A stretch of DNA of 64,000 bases, taken from Aegilops tauschii subsp. strangulata (taxonomy: Eukaryota; Streptophyta; Magnoliopsida; Poales; Poaceae). Positions 1 to 11,969 of the stretch are shown here, piece by piece; within the stretch, counting starts at the first letter, position 1; each line of letters starts with the position of its first letter. The stretch lies in the NCBI RefSeq assembly GCF_002575655.3, contig NC_053035.3, positions 375,883,792-375,947,791 of the forward strand. Reading direction: 5' to 3'. Under the pieces are notes generated by a model. The model made no database searches. It saw only the letters and a program-made list of their open reading frames with translations, and was not told where the DNA came from. The position numbers and the translations under genes were made by a program.

Positions 1-1490
1 CTACCTATTCGTTTGCATCTAATCTAGGCCGTATAATGAAGATATAACGGCGGGGAGGGTCGTCGGAGCTTACAGCGGTGGTGGTTGCCGGCGATGCGGC
101 TCGGACGTCGTCGGCGGCGGCGCTCCGGTCGTCGGAGAGCTCCGGCGAGGGCACGGGCAGACGAGGCGTTCGACGGCGAGTCCAGCGGTGGTCGAGGCCG
201 TGTCGTAGGTTGACGGAGGAGGTCGGCGGCGAGGTCGAGGTGGCGGTGGCGTTCAGACGTCGGCGGTGGCGGCGCTCCGGTCGGTTTTGGGCTCGCGCGA
301 GCGCACGGGGAGGTGCGGACGAGCGAGGGGGTTACGGTGGTGATCCCAAGTGGCGGCTAGGTGGTCAGCGTGGTGAGGTAAGGCAACAATGGTGCGGCGG
401 CGGCGCTCGGATCCGGCGAGAAATCGGGGAGGCAGCGGAGGTTCTTGGTGCGGGGAAAGGAGGGGAACGGGTCGAGGGAGAGGGGTATTTATAGTGGGAG
501 GAGTTCTTGGAGGAGGGGGCGAGGGGATTCGTGATCCCGAGAAGATCGGGATTCCGGCGGCGGCGGCGCGACTTGGCGTGGGGAGAAAGAAGATGGCGGG
601 CCCCACGCGTCAGTGGCTGCGGGCAAGAGCGAGAGGGAGCGGGCGACCTGCGCGAAGGGTTTTCGCAAGGGGGGCCAGGTGCTGGGGAGTTGGGCTGGCC
701 CATTCGGTAGCTAGGGGAGAGACAAAGAGATGGGCCTCGGTGGCTTCGGCCGTTTGCTTTTTTTTCTTTTTAACAAAACAAATAAAATAAAACAAACACA
801 AGTAAATAAATAAAAATATTATATAGGAATATAATATATCAAAAGTTTCAGAAAAATAGTTTCTTTAACATGAACACATTTTCAGAGGCAAATAAAATCT
901 ACAAAAATTCAAATAAAGCAAATAGTGCTACTGTTGCATTAAAACCCAACAAAAATCATTTTTTAAATACCAAAATGATTTCAAATTTATTTTCTCCTAA
1001 TTTTCCATTGAAGGGAATCATTTTACCCTTATTTACATTTATTTATTTTCAGGAGAAAAAAATAATTCCAAATTGAAAGGGAGTTTCAAAATACTTCCAA
1101 ATGACTTTCAACTTGATTCTTTGTAACTTCCAACACATATTTCATATAATTGAAGAAGTCATTTTATCTTCTCTCGTGAAAATCATTGAGTTGCATAAAG
1201 TTTCAAATTTGAAATATTTTCAAATGGAATTCAAATCTTTTCGAAAACCCTTTGGAATTCAAATGGAAGAAGTCATGTCATCTTCACTCTAGGGTTTTGT
1301 GTTGAGATGAATTTGAATTCATGGACATCAAATTGCAAAGATGAAAGTTTTGGGAAAGTCCTTTTATTCCCTCTCATTCAACTTTCAAAAGTTTCAAATT
1401 TCACTCACTTTCAGTCAATCAATCAAACAAACAATCATAATAATTTATTTAATATAACATTCCAAAATGTAGAATTTTTGGGATGTTACA
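1..1490 (-). mobile_element. Reverse-oriented LTR fragment, related to the 6623-16503 element
   Basis: The minus strand begins TGTAACATCCC at 1490, the same terminus as the LTRs at 6623 and 13409. It then runs through an AT-rich stretch (about 770-1490) into a GC-rich gene-leader-like stretch (1-760), the same layout as those LTRs. The AT-rich parts are recognisably similar and the GC-rich parts have diverged, so this is a related subfamily and not the same copy. The rest lies beyond the left edge of the window. The long open frames on both strands at 78-800 come from high GC and are not genes. The expected TSD would be 1491-1495 (ATAGT); its partner is outside the window. Confidence 0.8.
486..493 (-). 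promoter_or_regulatory. TATA box of reverse LTR
   Basis: On the minus strand TATAAATA is followed by a C-rich leader, as in plant core promoters. It sits at the AT-rich to GC-rich switch of the LTR, where the related LTRs carry TATAAA (7528, 14293). It is inferred to mark the U3/R border. Confidence 0.55.
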
Positions 1491-1787
1491 ATAGTGATGT
1501 GCATTACCGAGAGGGCCAAAGATACCTCTCCGATACTTGGAGTGACAAATCCTAATCTCGATCTATGCCAACCCAACAAACACCTTTGGAGACACCTGTA
1601 GAGCATCTTTATAATCACCCAGTTACGTTGTGACGTTTGATAGCACACAAGGTGTTCCTCCGGTATTCGGGAGTTGCATAATCTCATAGTCAGAGGAATA
1701 TGTATAAGTTATGAAGAAAGCAATAGCAATAAAACTTAACGATCATTATGCTAAGCTAACGGATGGGTCTTGTCCATCACATCATTC
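1491..1787 (-). mobile_element. BARE/WIS/Angela-type LTR, inner part (reverse)
   Basis: The reverse complement is clearly similar to the Angela-type LTRs at 47700-47990 and 54650-54930, for example in the stretch around GATGGACAAGACCCA. It is cut on the left by the element at 1-1490 and on the right by the copia-type element at 1788. Its continuation resumes at 28683, so these two pieces were one LTR before the insertion. Confidence 0.85.
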
Positions 1788-2081
1788 TCAAAGTGCAACT
1801 ATCCCTAGGTGGTTTTGGTAATTCCTAAAAACATATACCCCATTGAGCTAATGCTATTTCAAGATAAATATTTCAAGAAAGCTCAATGATTGGCATGGCC
1901 TGGATTAGAAATGTGGACCCCTCAAAATGCTAAGGACAAAAGATTTGCTCAAGCTCTAAAGCTCAAGGCTCTACATTTTTACTTTTAGTGATCCAAGATC
2001 ACATTGAGTCCATAGGAAAAGCCAATACTATTAAAAGGGGATGAGGTGTTGCTTAATGGATTGCTTGCTCAAAATGCTTAG
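1788..2081 (+). repeat. Left LTR of copia-type element, part 1
   Basis: It matches 27014 onward (opening AAAGTGCAACTATCCCT). It stops at CTTAG (2077-2081), the TSD of the nested gypsy element, and resumes at 19041 with the second CTTAG copy. Confidence 0.92.
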
Positions 2082-3665
2082 TGATACGTCTCCAACGTAT
2101 CTATAATTTTTTATTGTTCCATGCTATTATATTATCTGTTTTGGATGTTCAATGGGCTTTATTATACACTTCTATATTATTTTTGGGACCAACCTATTAA
2201 CCGGAGGCCCAGCCCAAATTGCTGTTTTTTTGCCTGTTTCAGTGTTTCGAAGGAAAGGAATATCAAACGGAGTCCAAACGGAATGAAACCTTTGGGAACG
2301 TGATTTTCGGAACAAACGTGATCCAGAGGACTTGGAGTGGACGTCAAGCAATCAACGAGGAGGCCACGAGGCAGGGAGGCGCGCCTGCCCCCTGGGCACG
2401 CCCCCACCCTCGTGGGCCCCTCGTAGCTCTCCTGACCGACCTCTTTCGCCTATATATACTCATATACCCTGGAAACATCAGAATAGGAGCCGAAACCCTA
2501 TTTCCACCGCCGCAACTCTCTATACCCGTGAGATCCCATCTTGGGGCCTTTTCCGGCGCTCCGCCGGAGGGGGCATTGATCACGGAGGGCTTCTACATCA
2601 ACACCATAGCCTCTCCGATGATGTGTGAGTAGTTTACCTCAGACCTTCGAGTCCATAGTTATTAGCTAGATGGCTTCTTCTCTCTCTTTGGATCTCAATA
2701 CAAAGTTCTCCTTGATTCTCTTGGAGATCTATTCGATGTAATCTTCTTTTGCGGTGTGTTTGTCGAGATCCAATGAATTGTGTGTTTATGATCAAGATTA
2801 TCTATGAACAAAATTTGAATCTCCTCTGAATTCTTTTATGTATGATTGGTTATCTTTGCATGTCTCTTCGAATTATCAGTTTGGTTTGGCCTACTAGATT
2901 GATCTTTCTTGCAATGGGAGAAGTGCTTAGCTTTGGGTTCAATCTTGCGTTGCTCGATCCCAGTGACAGTAGGGGAAACGACATGTATTGTATTGTTGCC
3001 ATCGAGGATAAAAAGATGGGGTTTATATCATATTGCTTGAGTTTATCCCTCTACATCATGTCATCTTACCTAATGCGTTACTCTGTTCTTATGAACTTAA
3101 TACTCTAGATGCATGCTAGATAGCGGTCGATGTGTGGAGTAATAGTAGTAGATGCAGGCAGGAGTCGATCTACTTGTCGCGGACGTGATGCCTATATACA
3201 TGATCATGCCAAGATATTCTCATAACTATGTTCAATTCTATCAATTGCTCGATAGTAATTTGTTCACCCACCGTAATACTTATGCTATCTTGAGAGAAGC
3301 CACTAGTGAAACCTATGGCCCCTGAGTGTATTTTCCATCATATTAATCTCCTGTCAACTAGCTATTTCTGGCGCCGTTTATTTTGCAATCTTTACTTTCA
3401 CTCTTTATCATAAAAATACCAAAAATATTATCTTATCATCTCTATCAGATCTCACTTTTGCAAGTGCCGTGAAGGGATTGACAACCCCTTTATCGCGTTG
3501 GTTGCAAGGTTCTTATTTGTTTGTGTAGGTATGAGGGACTTGAGCGTGGTCTCCTACTGGATTGATACCTTGGTTCTCAAAAACTGAGGGAAATACTTAC
3601 GCTACTTTACTGCATCACCCTTTCCTCTTCAAGGGAAAAACCAACGCAGTGCTCAAGAGGTAGCA
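2082..3665 (+). repeat. 5' LTR of gypsy-type element
   Basis: It starts TGATACG and ends TAGCA. It is 1584 bp against 1585 bp for the 3' LTR. Open frames at 2121-2632 and 2842-3108 recur in the other LTR because the LTRs are copies; they cross the TATA box and transcript start and are not called as genes. Confidence 0.92.
2451..2458 (+). promoter_or_regulatory. TATA box in 5' gypsy LTR
   Basis: TATATATA lies about 370 bp into the LTR, followed by a CCGCCGCAAC-type leader. It is repeated at 17824-17831 in the 3' LTR. Confidence 0.6.
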
Positions 3666-3690
3666 AGAAGGATTTCTGGCGCCGTTGCCG
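3666..3690 (+). other. Primer binding site of gypsy-type element
   Basis: TGGCGCCGTTGCCGGGGAG follows the LTR end directly. This motif is the usual primer site in this gypsy group. A truncated copy of the same motif (ATTTCTGGCGCCGTT) lies inside the LTR at 3364-3378. Confidence 0.65.
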
Positions 3691-3921
3691 GGGAGTCTAC
3701 GCACAAGTCAAGACATACCAAGTACCCATCACAAACTCTTATCCCTCGCATTACATTATTTGCCATTTGCCTCTCGTTTTCCTCTCCCCCACTTCACCCT
3801 TGCCGTTTTATTCACCCTTCTTCTGTTCGTCTTTTTGTTTGCCTTGATGTCTTACTTGGATCATTTGCTCGTTTGGTTGGAATAATTGTTTATTTGTTGC
3901 TAAACAGAGAACCTAAGATCT

Positions 3922-4679
3922 ATGGATCCTCATCTGCTTGCTAATCTTTTTAAGAGATCCAATTATGATGAATCAATTGCTAGTGAGTTTTGTGCACTAG
4001 ATTATCTTTATGAAGTTTTGCTTGAAATTCGTGAATCTGAAATTGTGATGAAGAAATTTATGAAGAGATTCACGATAGCTCCTTGAATAAAAAGCATGAT
4101 TGCAATGATTTTACTATAAATTCTCTTGATGTCAATTGTGCTAATAATATGCAAAACCCTAACCTTGGGGATGCTAGTTTTGCTATGTCTACTACTTGTT
4201 GCAATGATCATGATTGGGGTGATTTTTCTTATGATCTTGAACATTTATTTAAGCCCCATGATGAATATGAGATTGATAATAGTGTTTACAATAATATTGA
4301 AAGTGGGTTTGGAGAGGTCATGACTTTAGTTAATGATATTCCCACTATTTTGGAAGAGTGTCAACTTTGCATGCACGTGAATCATGTAGAGAAAATTTTA
4401 TGTGAGAGCTATATTGTTGAATTTGATTATGATCCTACATGTAATTATTATGAGAGAGTAAAATATGGTTGTGGAAATTTTCATCTTACTAAATTACCTC
4501 TCGTCATGTTGAGATTGCTATCATCTATTTCTTCTTCTTTGCATATGCTAATTTTTGCTTGCTATGATAATTTGTTTGCTTATAAAATGCCTATGCATAG
4601 GAAGTATGTTAGACTTAGATGTGTTTATCACATGTTTTATGATGCTCTCTTGGCACTTCTATTCTTGTCTTTCATGTGA
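3922..4679 (+). pseudogene. Frameshifted ORF of non-autonomous gypsy element
   Basis: An ATG at 3922 opens a frame (MDPHLLANLFKRSNY...) that runs to a stop at 4084-4086. A second frame is open from about 4048 to 4679 (198 residues, acidic, rich in Asn, Asp and Cys). The two read as one protein if a single base is restored near 4046, in the run around GAAATTGTGATGAAG; this is inferred from sense continuity. No nucleocapsid, protease or polymerase motif is present. I know similar ORFs from non-autonomous Triticeae gypsy elements but no function. It is the only coding-looking stretch of this element. Confidence 0.55.
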
Positions 4680-6617
4680 GCATCATTATAATTATCAATG
4701 CCTAGCTAAAAGGCTTTAAAGAAAAGCGCTTGTTGGGAGACAACCAATATTTTTCCTTGCTGTTAGTAATAAATCTTTAATATAGCCTCTGGTTAGATGT
4801 GTTTTTATGTTTTAATTAGTGTTTGTGCCAAGTGAAACCTATAGGATCTTCTTGGATGATAGTTATTTGATCTTGCTGAAAATTCCAGAAACTTTCTGTT
4901 CACGAAAACAATTGTTAAAAATCACCAGAACATGATAAAATACTGATTCAAACTGCAGTAGATCAATAAACAAATTATCTAGGATTTCCTATTTTGGTAG
5001 AATTTTTGAGTTACAGAAGTTTGCGTTAGATACAGATTACTACAGACTGTTCTGTTTTTGACAGATTCTGTTTTTCGTGTGTTGTTTGCTTATTTTGATG
5101 AATCATGGTTAGTAAAAGAGCTTATAAACCATAGAGAAGTTGGAATACTGTGGGTTTAACACCAATATAAATAAATAATGAGTTCAATACAGCACCTTAA
5201 AGTGGTGGTTTGTTTTATTTCGCTAACGGAGCTCATGAGATTTTCTGTTGAGTTTTGTGTTGTGAAGTTTTCAAGTTTTGGGTAAAGATTTGATGGATTA
5301 TGAAACAAGGAGTGGAAAGAGCCTAAGCTTGGGGATGCCCAAGGCACCCCAAGGTAAAATTCAAGGACAACCAAAAGCTTAAGCTTGGGGATGCCCCGGA
5401 AGGCATCCCCTCTTTCGTCTTCGTCTATCGGTAACTTTACTTGGGGCTATATTTTTATTCACCACATGATATGTGTTTTGCTTGGAGCGTCTTGTATGAT
5501 TTGAGTCTTTTCTTTTTAGTTTACCACAATCATCCTTGCTGTACACACCTTTTGAGAGATACACACATGATTCGGAATTTATTAGAATACTCTATGTGCT
5601 TCACTTATATCTTTTGAGCTATATAGTTTTTGCTCTAGTGCTTCACTTATATCTTTTAGAGCACGGTGGTGGTTTTATTTTATAGAAATTATTGATCTCA
5701 TGCTTCACTTATATTATTTTGAGAGTATTAAATAGCATGGTAATTTGCTTTTATTGTGAAGTTAGTCCTAATATGATAGGCATCCAAGATGAGTATAATA
5801 AAAACTCCCATATTGAGTTCATTGAATATCGTGACAAGTTTGATACTTGATAAATGTTTTGAGATATAAAGGTGGTAATATTAGAGTGTGCTAGTTGAGT
5901 AATTGTGAAATTGAGAAATACTTGTGTTAAGGTTGGCAAGTCCCGTAGCATGCACGTATGGTAAAAGTTGTGTGACAAATTTGACGCATAAGGTGTTCTT
6001 TTATTACTTTCCTTATGAGTGGCGGTCGGGGACGAGCGATGGTCTTTTCCTACCAATCTATCCCTCTAGGGGCATGCGTAGTAGTACTTTGCTTCGAGGG
6101 CTAATAAACTTTTGCAATAAGTATATGAGTTCTTTATGACTAATGTGAGTCCATGGATTATGCGCACTCTCACCCTTCCACAATTTTCTAGCCTCTACGG
6201 TACCGTGCATTGCCTTTTCTCACCTTGAGAGTTGGTGCAAACTTCGCCGGTGCATACAAATCCCGTGATATGATACGCTCTATCACACATAAACCACCTT
6301 ATATCTTCCTCAAAACAGCCACCATACCTACCTATCATGGCATTTCCATATCCATTCCGAGATATATTGCCATGCAACTTTCCACCGTTTCGTTTATTAT
6401 GACACGCTCCATCATTGTCATATTGCTTTGCATGATCATGTAGTTGACATTGTATTTGTGGCAAAGCCACCATTCATAATTTTTCATACATGTCACTCTT
6501 TATTCATTGCATATCCCGGTACACCGCCGGAGGCATTCACATAGAGTCATATTTTGTTCTAAGTATTGGGTTGTAATTCTTGAGTTGTGAGTAATAAAAG
6601 TGTGATGATCATCATTA
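4680..6617 (+). other. Non-coding internal region of gypsy-type element
   Basis: No gene was found. Two copies of TAAGCTTGGGGATGCC lie at 5324-5339 and 5380-5395. The same motif sits directly before the 3' LTR at 17440, so they look like extra polypurine-type tracts. A motif around GTGCTTCACTTATAT recurs at about 5598, 5639 and 5700. The region ends at the TSD of the nested element (6618-6622). Confidence 0.6.
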
Positions 6618-6622
6618 TTAGA

Positions 6623-9600
6623 TGTAACATCCCGAATTCTAAATTTTGGAATGTTATAATAAATAGATAGATTTGATTGTTTGTTTGATTGTGGTGTGAT
6701 TGATTGAGTGAAATTCGAAACATTTTGAAAGTTAAATGGGAGGGAATAAAAGGACTTTCCCAAACTTTCATTTTGCTTTTATGATCTCCGTAAATTCAAA
6801 TTCTTTTCACCACAAAACCCTAGAGAGAAGATGACATGACTTCTTCCATTTATTTAAATGACAAGGGGTGTTGAAAATATTTGAATTTCATTTGAAAATA
6901 TTTCCAATTCAGAAACTTCAAGCAACTCAATGATTTTCATGAGAGAAGATAAAATGACTTCTTCAAAACATATGAAATATGAGTTGGAAGTTTAAAAGGA
7001 TCTAATTTAAAGTCCTTTTGGAAATTATTTTCAATTTGGAGTATTTGGGTTTTATTCAAATTATTTTTCTCCAAAATAAAAAATATATGGAAAATAGGGT
7101 AACATGATTCCTTACAATAGAAAATTGGAGAAAAATTAATTTGAAATCATTTTGGTATTTTAAAATGACTTTTATGAGGTTTTATTGCAGCAGTAGCACT
7201 CTTTGCTTTATCTGAATTTTTGTATATTTTATTTGACGCTAGAAAAATGCTCATGTTGTAGAAAATCTTTTTCTGAAAATTTTGATATATTATATGCCTA
7301 TATAATATATTTATTTTATTTTATTCTGTTTGTCTGAGAAAATGTTTTTATTTAAAAAAACTCTCTCGCGCCGACCGACTGGGCCACGGCCCAGCCAGCC
7401 AGCCGGCCCAAACCGGGCGCCGCCTTCACCCCGAGTCCGGGCGCTGCACGCCCCGCCGCCGCTCGTGTCCGCCGCGGACACCACCGCCGTTGCCCCTCCC
7501 GCAAGCTCCGCGCCGCCTCCTCCCGCATATAAATCCGGAGCCCCGACCCCCTCTCTCTTCTCTCTCCTCGCCGCCTCGCTTCTCGCCGCCGAGCTGCCGC
7601 CCGCGCCGCAAACCACCGCGCCGCCGCCGATGAGATCTACGCCGCCGCCGCCCGCTGCTGCACGCCACCGCTCTCCGCTGCCACAGCCGCGCCTCGCTGC
7701 CGTCGATGCTTGCGCCGACGCCCGCGCCGCCTACTGTCGTCGCCGGAGCTGCCTCGCTCGCCGGAGCCGCCGCCCCGCCTCGTCGTTGACCTCACCGCCG
7801 TCGACAAAGAAAAACCGACGGAAAACCGCCGGTAAAACCGCCGAGCTGCCCCGGTTTATTTTTGTTTTCTTCGGTCTTTCCCAACGTTTTGTTTTATTTA
7901 ATGGACGTTCGCTGGTTTAGCCTCTGTAGTGAACGGTTTTCGTCGCGTAAGTTTCTGTAGCGAACGTTCGCTATTTAGTATTTTTCTTTTATTTTAGTTT
8001 TTTGCCAGGGACCTATCTGTGATGATTTTATTTACAGTTTAGTCCCTGTTCTTCAAACGGTCACAACTTTTTGCTCGTTAGTCCAAATTCAACGAAACCA
8101 ACGCCCACTTCTTCGTTATGATCCCCTCTATCCAGTAATCCAACTCAAACATGTTTTTGAAATTTTAAAATTTGAATTACACCAGATTTGAATTCAAACT
8201 TTGTCTGATCATAATTTGAGTTTCGTAGCGCCGTTTGAGTTGATTCTTTTTGCTTATCGAAGCTCTTGACATAAACTTTCTGATAAGGCCAAATTCACAT
8301 AATTTTGGTGCTGTTAGAAATTGTTTTATGTTGCAAGAGTTATTTTCTTGGTTTTTATGTTTTCCGAGTTGTTTTCTTCGTTCTATCCGATCTTTTGAGT
8401 GATTGCTCATGTGTGATTACTATTGCTTGCTTACGCTAGATTGACCGGAGTGTGTCGAGTAGAACTATCAGGAGTTAAGAGTGCGAATCATCTTCATCAA
8501 CATTGCAGGCAAGTTCACACTTTGATCATACTTTTCATTACCCAGTTTTTATGCATTAGTTTCACCCCTCAAACATTGCATGGTTAGGATCTGAATAACA
8601 TGTGGGTTTTGGGAAGTAGATGAGGTAGTACCTATTGCCCTGTTTATTATCAAACCTTTGGGAGTTACTTCTACGTTGCTTATATTGTTATGCTATGCTC
8701 ATAGACGTGGATTGGGTTTGAGTGAATTTTCCATGACCGATGTGAGATTGTTAATTAATGGTTCAACTTAAGGTGGCTACTTAAATAAACAACTGGGTGG
8801 ATTGAGGCACCTGGAGAACCCAGTGTTGCATGTATTTTTGGATATCCCGGAGTACCCGTGTGATCATCCTATGGACCGCCACCCAGACTCAAAGGGATCA
8901 TAAGATTATTCATGCTAGAAACTTCCGTGTGCAGCCACAAGCCATTATGGGCTCTGGCATAGTTGAGTAAGGTGTGTGAACTCTTGAAGAGGTGGACTAG
9001 CAGATGTAGGGGGATTGTAGGTGTAACGGTCTGCCCGGAGTAGAGAGTAAATGCTTCTGAAAGACTGTGTCTCGATCATCCGTTTCTCAAACACCAAGTA
9101 GTGCGAGAAATCCAACGAAGGAGATCGAGTCTTGTGGGGAAAAGTGCGCAAACCTCTGCAGAGTGTACAAACTAATCATGATTAGCCGTGTCCCTGGTTA
9201 TGGACAATCTTGAGTATCTAGTACTTGGATTATCATGTGAATCTCATCATGTTACTTTAATTAATCTTGTTGGGTTAATGATGATACTTAATTGGGATTG
9301 AGATGCTGTCAACCATCTCAATGTTTAACAACCACCATGATAGTTAAATAAAATTTATTCCTTTGTAGTAGGGAAAAATTGGCTTTTCGCCAAAACCTTA
9401 TAACCATAGAGCTTTTCCACCAGCCATATATGCATATAGTGATAGCCTTTGTTCATCATTTCTCTATGGTGTGAATTTGCCAGTACATTCCATGTGCTGA
9501 CCCGTTTTCGGGCTGCAACGTTTCATGTTGCAGGATTCTTACGACGAGTAAGTGATACGTTAGGGTTACGATTTCTACACTCAACTTTGCCGTTGGTGTT

Positions 9601-9778
9601 GATGGGAATCCACAACCTTGTTACTTCCGCTATTTGGATTGAGGTAATAGTATTTACGTTACTTTATACATGTGATTTACCTCTGTTATAAATCCTCGAG
9701 TACTGTGTGTGTCAGCATACCGATCCAGGGATGACACTTAAGCACAGAGACTTGATCCATTCAGGTCGGGTCGCTACA
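6623..9778 (+). repeat. 5' LTR of large-LTR element
   Basis: An AT-rich first 720 bp is followed by a GC-rich stretch (7365-7850) and a long U5-like region. Compared with the 3' LTR it carries three extra stretches of 21, 21 and 18 bp, each bounded by a short direct repeat (near 6885, 7630 and 7748). The 196-residue open frame at 7330-7920 is broken in the 3' LTR and is not a gene. Confidence 0.93.
7528..7533 (+). promoter_or_regulatory. TATA box in 5' LTR
   Basis: TATAAA is followed by a CT-rich tract (CCTCTCTCTTCTCTCTCCT) typical of plant transcript starts. It is conserved at 14293-14298. This places the probable transcript start near 7560. Confidence 0.6.
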
Positions 9779-9781
9779 AGA

Positions 9782-9793
9782 TGGTATCAAAGC
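9782..9793 (+). other. Primer binding site (initiator-Met tRNA)
   Basis: TGGTATCAAAGC starts four bases after the LTR end. It differs by one base from the usual TGGTATCAGAGC. Confidence 0.8.
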
Positions 9794-10979
9794 ACATGTT
9801 GACTGTAGGACGTGACCCCTAGAAACTGGCAAGCCCATAGGAAGATTTCTCTACAACCTTCTTTTCAAAAAGATCTTTTACCTCTCTTCTCTTCTGAGCT
9901 TATTCAAATATTCCCTTTAGTGACACCATACCTTTTCCCTTTTGACCACTCGAAGATTCGATTGATGAGACCACTCCAAGAAGTACAAGATATGGGATAA
10001 CTAAGACCATTCGGAATGAAGAGGATTTTACCATACATTATGATAATGGAAACTACAGTGGTTGAAGACTCCGAAGACTAGGAGATTTTGAAGGCTCTGA
10101 AGAATTCCCAGATTTTTTTTGACCTAGGAATGGCTACTCTTATGGAAGTTGGCAGACTATGGAAGCCGTCAATGCCTGAGATCAAGGTGTATCGGAGAAA
10201 GACCGGAACATAGAGCATTAGAACTCAAAGATTTTTTCAAGAAAACCCTAAGGCATGAGATATCAACTATGGAATGATAGCTAATGGCAATGACAAGGGA
10301 AGAAACATGGCTATCCATGATGTTATCGCCCGCTTATGCTATTTGCACCGTGCTGAGTTAAGCATGCATATGCATGGAAGGATTGGATGGTAGAAGGCTG
10401 ATGGAGCATCTGTCAGCAAAAGATGAAGTTTTAACCTTAGCTGGTGTATCGCCAGGATCTGGAGTATTACATCAAGAGGTTTAAGATGGACCTACAGGAA
10501 GCTATATTTTGACAAGGAAGCATTTCGTGAAGAACTTAGGACCCAGAAGTTGAAGTAACCAAACTGGAGGATCAGAACCTCGAGAAACCGGAGATTCGCC
10601 AAGAAGTGAAGAACAGTAGGTCCGTGGTTCATGCCAAGGAAGTTGAAACCCAGAAGTGTGGAACGCAACTCCAGGAATATTAAAGGACGTCACTCGAGTC
10701 TTCACGTCAACAGAGATGATCTGGCAAAAGAACTTGAGAAGGACAAGCATGATCTGACGAAGCCATTGGAGACATGAACAAGACTTGAAGAGTTCAGCGA
10801 CGTTGAAAATTTATTGACCTTTAGAAGACCAAACCCTGTTATACCTATGTTAGATGCGACGTTTGTGAGCTGTCATTTGTTTGTTGTTTTTCCGACAGCC
10901 ACAATAAAAATCTGTCTTTTCAAAACCATTGTTTGTATTGTGTGCATCCCTCTCTATCTCTCTTATCCCCCCCAAACCC
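9794..10979 (+). other. Leader region of large-LTR element
   Basis: No confident gene. The stretch 9990-10800 has coding-like, A/G-rich composition with many stops in all frames, so it may be decayed gag N-terminal sequence; I cannot prove that. Confidence 0.4.
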
Positions 10980-11969
10980 ATGGACCCAACAGAGGATGAA
11001 TGGAGATGAGCTTGTATTTTCTGGACCGATAAGTCAATTGGAGACGGACCGATGGATTCAGAACATGGAGGATCACATGAAGAATAACCCTATAGTCGGA
11101 AAGGATATGACCCGGCATGCTCTTCAATGTTTTGAAAGAGGTGCTGCTACTTGGTGGAGGATGTACCAAACCATCAATGGATGGCAAGGAGTAACCACTT
11201 GGAAAGAATTTAAGTGGACTCTACAAAGATCTCGTCTTGTGTCCCAGAAATTGAAGCCTTATGGAAAGGATATGAAGAAACCTTGTGCATGCAAGCTTTG
11301 TGGAGAAATAGGACACAACCATAAGGAACACAAGGATGAATGCCCTAATTGTGAAGGAAGTCACCCAGTTGAAGAATGCCCAACTAGGTAGATCACTTGT
11401 TTCTTGTGTGAAGGACTACCCACTACCCTGCTCAGTGTCACATCTACCCCATGGTACAAAGGACCATCCAGCAGAAGAAAGAAGCAATGAAAAGAGCCCT
11501 CATGGAAATTTTAGAGGAATCTGTGATGAAGGAAGAGGTGGAGGACACACCCAAAGAAGAACCAATTAAACCCTGCACCAAGTCATGCTATTCATGTGGA
11601 GAAGAAGGACACATCTCCCAAAATTGTCTGAATGGGGATTTAGTAGAATTCCCGACAGAGGAAGTAGAGTATGACCCACAGGAAATAGAAGCCCTGATTG
11701 GAACGGAAAAGTCCAGGAAGAGAAGTAGATTGGATCCCAGGAACAACCCAATTTCTACAAAGAAAGACCTGAGTCATATCACATGTTTCAGGTGCAAAAA
11801 TTCAGGACACTACTTCAATGATTGCCCAAAAGGGAAGATGAGGACCCCAGGAGGCTATATAATCACAAGGAAACCTCAAGATATGTCAGAAGTAATATGT
11901 TTCCGTTGTGATGAAGCAGGGCACTTTGCCAGAGAATGCCCCAAGGAAACGGAGACTTGTGATAAATAG
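10980..11969 (+). pseudogene. Broken gag with multiple zinc knuckles
   Basis: Frame 10996-11391 (within the open frame 10933-11391) carries a gag-like segment with WIQNMEDHM and CFERGAATWWRMYQ, then two atypical Cys/His motifs (CKLCGEIGHNH..., CPNCEGSHPVEEC). After a stop at 11389-11391 and a frameshift near 11411, frame 11451-11969 carries three canonical CX2CX4HX4C knuckles: CYSCGEEGHISQNC, CFRCKNSGHYFNDC and CFRCDEAGHFAREC. A further knuckle (CFLC...) straddles the break. The gag core would package RNA in virus-like particles, and the knuckles bind nucleic acid. No protease or polymerase follows. An out-of-frame ATG at 10980 gives only a nine-residue frame. Confidence 0.8.

Noticed and set aside
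78..801. Several overlapping open frames on both strands
   Set aside because: The GC-rich leader part of a reverse LTR; no protein family match and no conservation with the related LTRs.
7330..7920. 196-codon open frame in the 5' LTR (and relatives at 14093-14533)
   Set aside because: Broken by indels in the partner LTR, crosses the TATA box and transcript start, and open on both strands owing to GC richness.
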